Shown here: positions 43,193-47,073 of the stretch, piece by piece
Layout of the letters: each line of letters opens with the position of its first letter
How positions within the stretch are numbered: the first letter of the stretch is position 1
DNA from: Candidatus Latescibacterota bacterium
Lineage (GTDB): Bacteria > Latescibacterota > UBA2968
Direction: 5' to 3'
Length of the DNA stretch: 47,073 bases
Assembly (NCBI GenBank): GCA_021295695.1
Contig: JAGWBW010000042.1
Coordinates: 22,824 to 69,896, forward strand
Notes under the pieces: generated by a model
Seen by the model: the letters and a program-made list of their open reading frames with translations, nothing else
Database searches by the model: none
Told to the model about the DNA's origin: nothing
Translations under genes and position numbers: made by a program

Positions 43193-44512
43193 ATGAAGAA
43201 TATTCACGAAATTAGAGATCCAATTCATGTATTCATACGGTTAGACAGCGACGAGCGCAAGGTCCTTGATTCACACCCATTTCAGAGGCTCCGTCATATC
43301 CACCAATTGGCAATGACCTATCTTGCCTACCCTGGCGCGACACACAAACGATTCGAGCATTCGCTTGGAGTCATGGAACTCGCGAGCCGAGTCTTCGATG
43401 TTGTCACTAATTTAGACAATGTAACGGATGAAATCCGGGATCTTCTGAAACCGCTCAAGGCCCCCGACCAAATAGCATACTGGAGGCGGGTTATACGTAT
43501 GGCTGCACTCTGCCACGATATTGGCCACCTGCCGTTCTCACACGCGGCTGAACAGGAACTTCTGCCAGAGGGCTGGGACCATGAAAAATTGACGCGGGAG
43601 ATTATTCGTAGCGACGAGATGAAGACGATTTGGGATTCTGTCACACCTCCGCTTCGCCATGAAGACATAGAAAAGCTGGCTGTTGGACCGAAGAAGGCGA
43701 CCGACTTGGAGTTCACAGATTGGGAAACGATCCTGGCGGAAATCATTGTGGGGGATGCCTTCGGCGTTGATCGTATGGACTATTTACTGCGGGACTCGCA
43801 CCATATAGGCGTCGCTTATGGAAAATTCGACCACTACCGGTTAATTGACACGCTACGTATTTTGCCGCCGGCCCAATTGGGCGAGAATGGAGAGTATCAA
43901 GAGCCAGCACTCGGCGTGGAAGAAGGAGGCATTCAGTCGGCGGAAGCATTAATGCTAGCACGATATTTTATGTATTCACAAGTTTACTTTCATCCTGTTC
44001 GCAGAATTTACGACATTCATTTATTGGATTTTCTAAAAAAATGGCTCGACCACGGCTTCTTCGCAACTGATCTGGAGAGTCATTTGCGATTGACGGACAA
44101 CGAAATCACTGCTGCCTTATGGAAGGCTGCATTCGAAGAGAATGAAAAAGGTCATACCCATGCACGCCGAATCATACGACGCGAGCACTTTAAGACTCTT
44201 TACCAGTGGAACCCCAATGATGTTTCCATCAACCGGGATTCAGGAGAATCGGTTTTCAAAGCATTGAAAGCCGAGTTCGGCGCAGAACACTTTCGTCATG
44301 ACCGTTATCTTCAGAAAAGCGGTGCGCCGGATTTTCCGGTACGAATGCGCGACAGCCGGATTGTGTCGTCTCTTGCTTTTTCTCAAGCACTGAGTAACTT
44401 ACCTGTGGTCTCCGTCGACTACGTATTCGCTGATCGGTCATGTATCGACGAGGTAAGTAAATGGCTGGACGAGAACCGTGATACAATCATCCAACCAGAA
44501 AAGGAGGAATAG
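43193..44512 (+). CDS. HD-domain nucleotide phosphohydrolase (dNTPase-like, YwfO/EF1143 type)
   Basis: 439 residues. The N-terminus IRDPIHVFIRLDSDERKVLDSHPFQRLRHIHQLAM and the HD motif are clear: His56 (KRFEHSLGVMELA), His108 and Asp109 (ALCHDIGHLPFSH), and Asp in GVDRMDYLLRDS. The sequence fits the YwfO/EF1143 group, of which the Enterococcus member hydrolyses dNTPs. AGAGGAA lies 5 bases before the ATG. The YwgA-like gene begins 1 base after its stop, and the promoter has a LexA-like palindrome (43143). Base use and codon choice are less GC-biased than the flanking genes, suggesting acquisition. Confidence 0.9.
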   Translation: MKNIHEIRDPIHVFIRLDSDERKVLDSHPFQRLRHIHQLAMTYLAYPGATHKRFEHSLGVMELASRVFDVVTNLDNVTDEIRDLLKPLKAPDQIAYWRRVIRMAALCHDIGHLPFSHAAEQELLPEGWDHEKLTREIIRSDEMKTIWDSVTPPLRHEDIEKLAVGPKKATDLEFTDWETILAEIIVGDAFGVDRMDYLLRDSHHIGVAYGKFDHYRLIDTLRILPPAQLGENGEYQEPALGVEEGGIQSAEALMLARYFMYSQVYFHPVRRIYDIHLLDFLKKWLDHGFFATDLESHLRLTDNEITAALWKAAFEENEKGHTHARRIIRREHFKTLYQWNPNDVSINRDSGESVFKALKAEFGAEHFRHDRYLQKSGAPDFPVRMRDSRIVSSLAFSQALSNLPVVSVDYVFADRSCIDEVSKWLDENRDTIIQPEKEE

Positions 44513-44513
44513 A

Positions 44514-45059
44514 ATGGATAGAATGAGAACGGCCGCACTATTGACGCGTTTGATGGAGGAACTTCGCAACAACGAGAGTTGGTGTGGCGAGACGCACGTC
44601 CAAAAAGTAGCGTTTTTTGCACAAGAACTCACTGGAATTCCAATGAATTTTGACTTCATCCTGTATAAGCATGGACCGTTTTCGTTCGATTTAAGAGACG
44701 AGATCACTTCCCTCCGTGCGGACGGATTAGTGAAACTTGAAACGCAATGGCTCTACGGCCCCCGACTTTTACCTACAGAGCGGAGCCAATATGTCCAAGG
44801 TCTCTACCCCAAAACCTTGAAGAAGTACGAGAAAAAAATTGAGTTCGTAACTCAATGGCTCGGCGACAAGGGCGTTGTCGATCTCGAACGTATAGGAACT
44901 GCATTCTACATTAGCAAGTGCGAAAATAAGAAAGTCTCGGTTGACGAAAGAGCCACTCGTCTAACGGCCTTAAAGCCACATATATCTCGCGAAGACGCCC
45001 TAAAGGCGGTTCAGACGGTTGATGAGATTGTCGCGCAAGTTCAGAATCAGACCCCTTAA
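44514..45059 (+). CDS. YwgA-like protein
   Basis: 181 residues. The pattern WCGETHVQKVAFFAQELTGIPMNFDFILYKHGPFSFDLRDEI matches YwgA/DUF4065-type proteins, in which a helical N-terminal domain ends in a YGPYS-like strand. In Bacillus subtilis ywgA lies next to ywfO, and the pair is the same here, with this start 1 base after the HD stop and AAGGAGG in the end of the HD gene. A role as regulator or inhibitor of the HD enzyme is inference. The second half (residues 90-181) is helical and charged. The family name DUF4065/Panacea has been linked to antitoxins in phage-related systems. Confidence 0.8.
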   Translation: MDRMRTAALLTRLMEELRNNESWCGETHVQKVAFFAQELTGIPMNFDFILYKHGPFSFDLRDEITSLRADGLVKLETQWLYGPRLLPTERSQYVQGLYPKTLKKYEKKIEFVTQWLGDKGVVDLERIGTAFYISKCENKKVSVDERATRLTALKPHISREDALKAVQTVDEIVAQVQNQTP

Positions 45060-45121
45060 AGCTCATGTTGTTTTCTGTGATTTCTACACGCCCTATGAAT
45101 CAGAGAGGAAGGTCTATAACG

Positions 45122-45380
45122 ATGCCCAAGAAGAAACAGATTCCAGAATTCAAAAATAAAGATGAAGAGTGTGCATTCTGGGATACTCATGATTCTACTG
45201 AGTATATAGATTGGGCAAAGGGCAAGCGCGTCACAGTGTCCAATCAGAAATCCTCAACTTCGTTTATGAGAAACGATGCTGGATCAAATGAAACTCCAGG
45301 TCAATAAACGCGACGTGCCCTATCAATCATTGCTCAAGCTCTTTCTTGCAGAACGCATCTCGCAAGAGTTACCTTCGTAG
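45122..45380 (+). pseudogene. CopG-type (BrnA-like) antitoxin, frameshifted
   Basis: The first frame (45122-45275) gives MPKKKQIPEFKNKDEECAFW, then DTHDSTEYIDWAKGKRVTVS, the usual start of these antitoxins. It then ends out of frame (SSTSFMRNDAG) at 45307. The second frame (45276-45380) gives MLDQMKLQVNKRDVPYQSLL, then KLFLAERISQEL, the family's ribbon-helix-helix end. The two halves are joined by a one-base shift at about 45274. No toxin partner is adjacent. The longer upstream reading from 45065 has no similarity. Confidence 0.8.
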
Positions 45381-45401
45381 ATAACCGCTACTCTAAAAAA
45401 C

Positions 45402-45433
45402 AAACCCCAGGCGAAAATCGTCTGGGGTTTTTG
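45402..45433 (+). terminator. Rho-independent terminator, probably bidirectional
   Basis: AAACCCCAG, an 11-base loop and CTGGGGTTT make a 9-bp stem followed by a short T-run (TTTTT). The minus strand also has an A-rich lead and a T-run, so it could end both the plus-strand antitoxin and the minus-strand acetyltransferase (stop 45457). Confidence 0.85.
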
Positions 45434-45456
45434 TGTCACAAGCGCGTTACATTACG

Positions 45457-46143
45457 TCAACCCAACCCTTGATTCTTTTCCCTCAGCGACCAGGACTTAT
45501 CCGGGTTGTGATACAGCCATTGCTCCATATTTTCTTTACTCCGGGACCATTCTGTATCCAGCATAGAAAACCACGTCGTATCCCGGTTGCGGTCTTTAAC
45601 AATCATATGCTGGCGAAACAGCCCTTCATACGTGAACCCCAGGCGGAGCGCAGCGGACCGCGAGCGTTTATTGAGCGCATCGCACTTCCACTCCACGCGG
45701 CGATAACGCATACAATCAAACGCCTCGCAAAGCATGAGATATGCAGCCTCGGTATTCGCACACGTATTTTGTGCCTCGGGACCATACCAGATATTCCCAA
45801 GCTCCAACCGACGCGCATCGGGCGCAATATTCAAAAAACTGACCATCCCAATAGGACGATCAGATACTCTATCTCGAACACTCAAAAAGAACGGATCCTC
45901 CGAACCTTCAATCTCCTCAAGCCACGCCTGCATGTCCGACACATCTTCAAAAGGCCCATACGCCATATATGTCCACAACTGTTCCACAAGTTCCGTCCCG
46001 TGCGAACATGCGAACAACCCGGGCGCATCCCTTTCCGAATCCAGCGGCGACAGCGCAATATACTCCCCTTCATAATCCATTCGCCGTGGAATACGCGCTT
46101 CAGACACAGACGGAACACAATCGCCAATGGGAAGAGGTGACAT
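45457..46143 (-). CDS. GNAT-family acetyltransferase (RimJ/RimL type)
   Basis: 228 residues. Acetyl-CoA-dependent N-acetyltransferase with the RimL-like pattern: ALSPLDSERDAPGLFACSHG, FLSVRDRVSDRPIGMVSFLNI, LELGNIWYGPEAQNTCANTEA and ALNKRSRSAALRLGFTYEGLFRQHMIVKDRNRDTTWFSML. The ATG at 46143 has GGAG 10 bases upstream and is the best start; the ATG at 46158 lacks a ribosome site, and longer readings to 46278 have no similarity. The target may be an amino group on a small molecule or a protein. Confidence 0.88.
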   Translation of the reverse strand: MSPLPIGDCVPSVSEARIPRRMDYEGEYIALSPLDSERDAPGLFACSHGTELVEQLWTYMAYGPFEDVSDMQAWLEEIEGSEDPFFLSVRDRVSDRPIGMVSFLNIAPDARRLELGNIWYGPEAQNTCANTEAAYLMLCEAFDCMRYRRVEWKCDALNKRSRSAALRLGFTYEGLFRQHMIVKDRNRDTTWFSMLDTEWSRSKENMEQWLYHNPDKSWSLREKNQGLG

Positions 46144-46394
46144 TGGTTTTATCTCCATAAAGGTTGATGTAATATTCTGCGTATTCTTTGACAAAATCGA
46201 AACGTTCGAGGTTTCCCCAAAATACCCTATTCGCCGTTTCAGCAACCGCATGCCCCCTCGCAATGAGAGACTTCCCAATTATTTATAATCGTTTGCTTGA
46301 AATCTTGGAAAAGACAAGGCTACTGTTTGCAGAATATGGGTTAAATTTTTATTTTTTTATAGCAAAGGGTTTTCACACAATCAAGGAGGGTTAC

Positions 46395-46637
46395 ATGCTG
46401 AAACAAGTACTTGCTGTGCTGGTGCTCGCAGGGGTAATGGAGGGCGCGTCGATAGAGAAAGCCAGAATGCTTAATATCCACGGCTTGCAATACGCGGCCA
46501 AGCAGGAGTTGATGGATGTAATCTATGGCGCGTCTGGGGCTGAAACTAAAGCGGACGCCTATTACTACTTGGGAAACATCGCCTTGACAGAGCGCAAGGT
46601 CACAGCGGCAATATCAACTTCCAACGCTTCGGCATAA
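46395..46637 (+). pseudogene. TPR-type secreted protein, truncated at its 3' end
   Basis: The ATG at 46395 (AAGGAGGG 6 bases upstream) starts a signal peptide (MLKQVLAVLVLAGVMEG) and a TPR-like start: IEKARMLNIHGLQYAAKQELMDVIYGASG and DAYYYLGNIALTERKVTAA. After about residue 72 the sequence changes to unrelated ISTSNASA and stops. A full TPR protein would continue for at least 100 residues. The break lies where the opposite-strand TPR gene (46565-46738) begins to overlap, so a rearrangement probably joined two broken genes tail to tail. Confidence 0.6.
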
Positions 46638-46738
46638 AGCTGGACAGCTTTCTCATCATGATCGCGTGTTCGTTCCAGAATAGCTGTCTCCACGAGGTCC
46701 ATGGCCTGGTTATGAGGGTTGGTCGTGGTGGCATTCAT
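46565..46738 (-). pseudogene. Truncated TPR-like protein (57 aa)
   Basis: Reads MNATTTNPHNQAMDLVETAI, then LERTRDHDEKAVQLYAEALE, a start found in small TPR-like proteins of uncultured and photosynthetic bacteria. After VDIAAVT the sequence (LRSVKAMFPK) is that of the opposite gene's complement and soon stops. It is 12 bases downstream of the Gly/Glu-repeat gene at 46751. Too short to be intact. Confidence 0.5.
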
Positions 46739-46750
46739 TGGGAAATCAGA

Positions 46751-47059
46751 TCACGCATCTAAGACACGCTGAAATGCCTCGAGATTGGACACCTGTATCG
46801 CCGCACGGTGCAACTGCTTCAGGCCTTGCAAATCGTCAATGGCGGCAATGCGAGCAGATAGAGGGTGTGCTTCGCTCAGGTCAAATCGAATCTCCAACAC
46901 TTCGAGGATCGCTCTGATCGTGCTTCTTCTTTCACCTTGTTCAATACCTTGCTCAATGCCTTGCCCAATACCTTGCTCAATACCTTCCTCTCTACCTTGC
47001 TCAATACCCAATTGCTTAATGTATTGTGCAAACGATGATTCGCGCATAATAGCGTCCAT
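46751..47059 (-). CDS. Small protein with GIEQG repeats (transposase/Rpn-type C-terminal-like)
   Basis: 102 residues, starting MDAIMRESSFAQYIKQLGIEQG, then degenerate IEQG repeats (about residues 18-45) and a helical tail RRSTIRAILEVLEIRFDL. The repeats and tail resemble the C-terminal part of Rpn/PD-(D/E)XK transposase-family or DUF4351-type proteins, which lack a nuclease domain here. AGGAGGG is visible at the window edge before the ATG at 47059, so the gene seems complete. It may be a stand-alone tail. Its DNA repeats (TTGCTCAATACC-like) may be prone to slippage. Confidence 0.55.
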   Translation of the reverse strand: MDAIMRESSFAQYIKQLGIEQGREEGIEQGIGQGIEQGIEQGERRSTIRAILEVLEIRFDLSEAHPLSARIAAIDDLQGLKQLHRAAIQVSNLEAFQRVLDA

Positions 47060-47073
47060 AAGACCCTCCTGTA

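Noticed and set aside
46910-47010. Possible CRISPR-like direct repeats (TTGCTCAATACC-type)
   Set aside because: The repeats are short, degenerate, without spacers, and encode the in-frame IEQG repeats of the gene at 46751.

Overview
The window looks like a piece of chromosome from an uncultured, heterotrophic, Gram-negative-type bacterium. A DsbD-type disulfide reductase, a periplasmic HtrA protease, a small beta-barrel-like protein and several signal peptides point to a cell with a periplasm. The mix of sulfatase, PL6-type lyase, Gfo/Idh/MocA oxidoreductase, enolase-superfamily dehydratase, BKACE, DUF433, UPF0175, Uma2 and FG-GAP proteins recalls Latescibacterota, Poribacteria or Planctomycetes-like genomes. 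That placement is inference; there is no rRNA or other marker gene here. I saw no tRNA, rRNA, CRISPR array, intact transposase or integrase.

Layout. 0-8.8 kb: DsbD, a propeller/PP2C sensor phosphatase, a sulfatase, HtrA and a small unknown protein. 9.0-14.2 kb: an overlapping oxidoreductase/metallo-hydrolase pair, Uma2, leucyl aminopeptidase, a beta-barrel candidate and a histidine-phosphatase relative. 14.2-17.2 kb (minus strand): hotdog protein, BKACE and enolase-superfamily dehydratase, a probable small-acid catabolic block. 17.3-19.3 kb: a compact, different-looking module of a SLOG protein, a ComF-like phosphoribosyltransferase and UPF0175, then an orphan DUF433. 19.3-26.2 kb (minus): PL6 lyase and coupled esterase, a membrane spermidine-synthase-like/TPR protein and gamma-glutamyltransferase. 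26.2-30.2 kb (plus): small unknown, SDR, QueA-like, FG-GAP, DUF433 and NIPSNAP. 30.2-32.0 kb: an orphan McrB-like ATPase.

32.0-33.9 kb is the least ordinary part. An AT-rich spacer is followed by a broken aquaporin remnant, a duplicated terminator block, and three tandem paralogues of a ~108-residue membrane protein that I do not recognise. From 33.97 to 37.55 kb runs a tight four-gene series: AhpD-like, DegT-type aminotransferase, isochorismatase-like and polysaccharide deacetylase-like. It meets head-on an LRR gene that has been duplicated in tandem (881-bp unit) and frameshifted in one copy; the intact copy is coupled to ubiD. 41.2-43.1 kb: a palindromic MITE-like element, a YhdH/AcuI-type reductase and a TIM-barrel epimerase. 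43.1-45.4 kb: an operon of an HD-domain nucleotide hydrolase and a YwgA-like protein, with a LexA-like palindrome inside a good promoter, followed by a frameshifted CopG-type antitoxin. 45.4-47.1 kb: GNAT, then truncated genes meeting tail to tail.

Two themes stand out. First, short interspersed repeats are common, and in three genes (dsbD, BKACE and the first DUF433) such a repeat contains the stop codon and the last codons. Second, two small modules (SLOG+PRTase; HD+YwgA behind a possible SOS-type operator) look like accessory nucleotide-metabolism or stress/defence units and are the best candidates for undescribed biology, together with the tandem membrane-protein trio.
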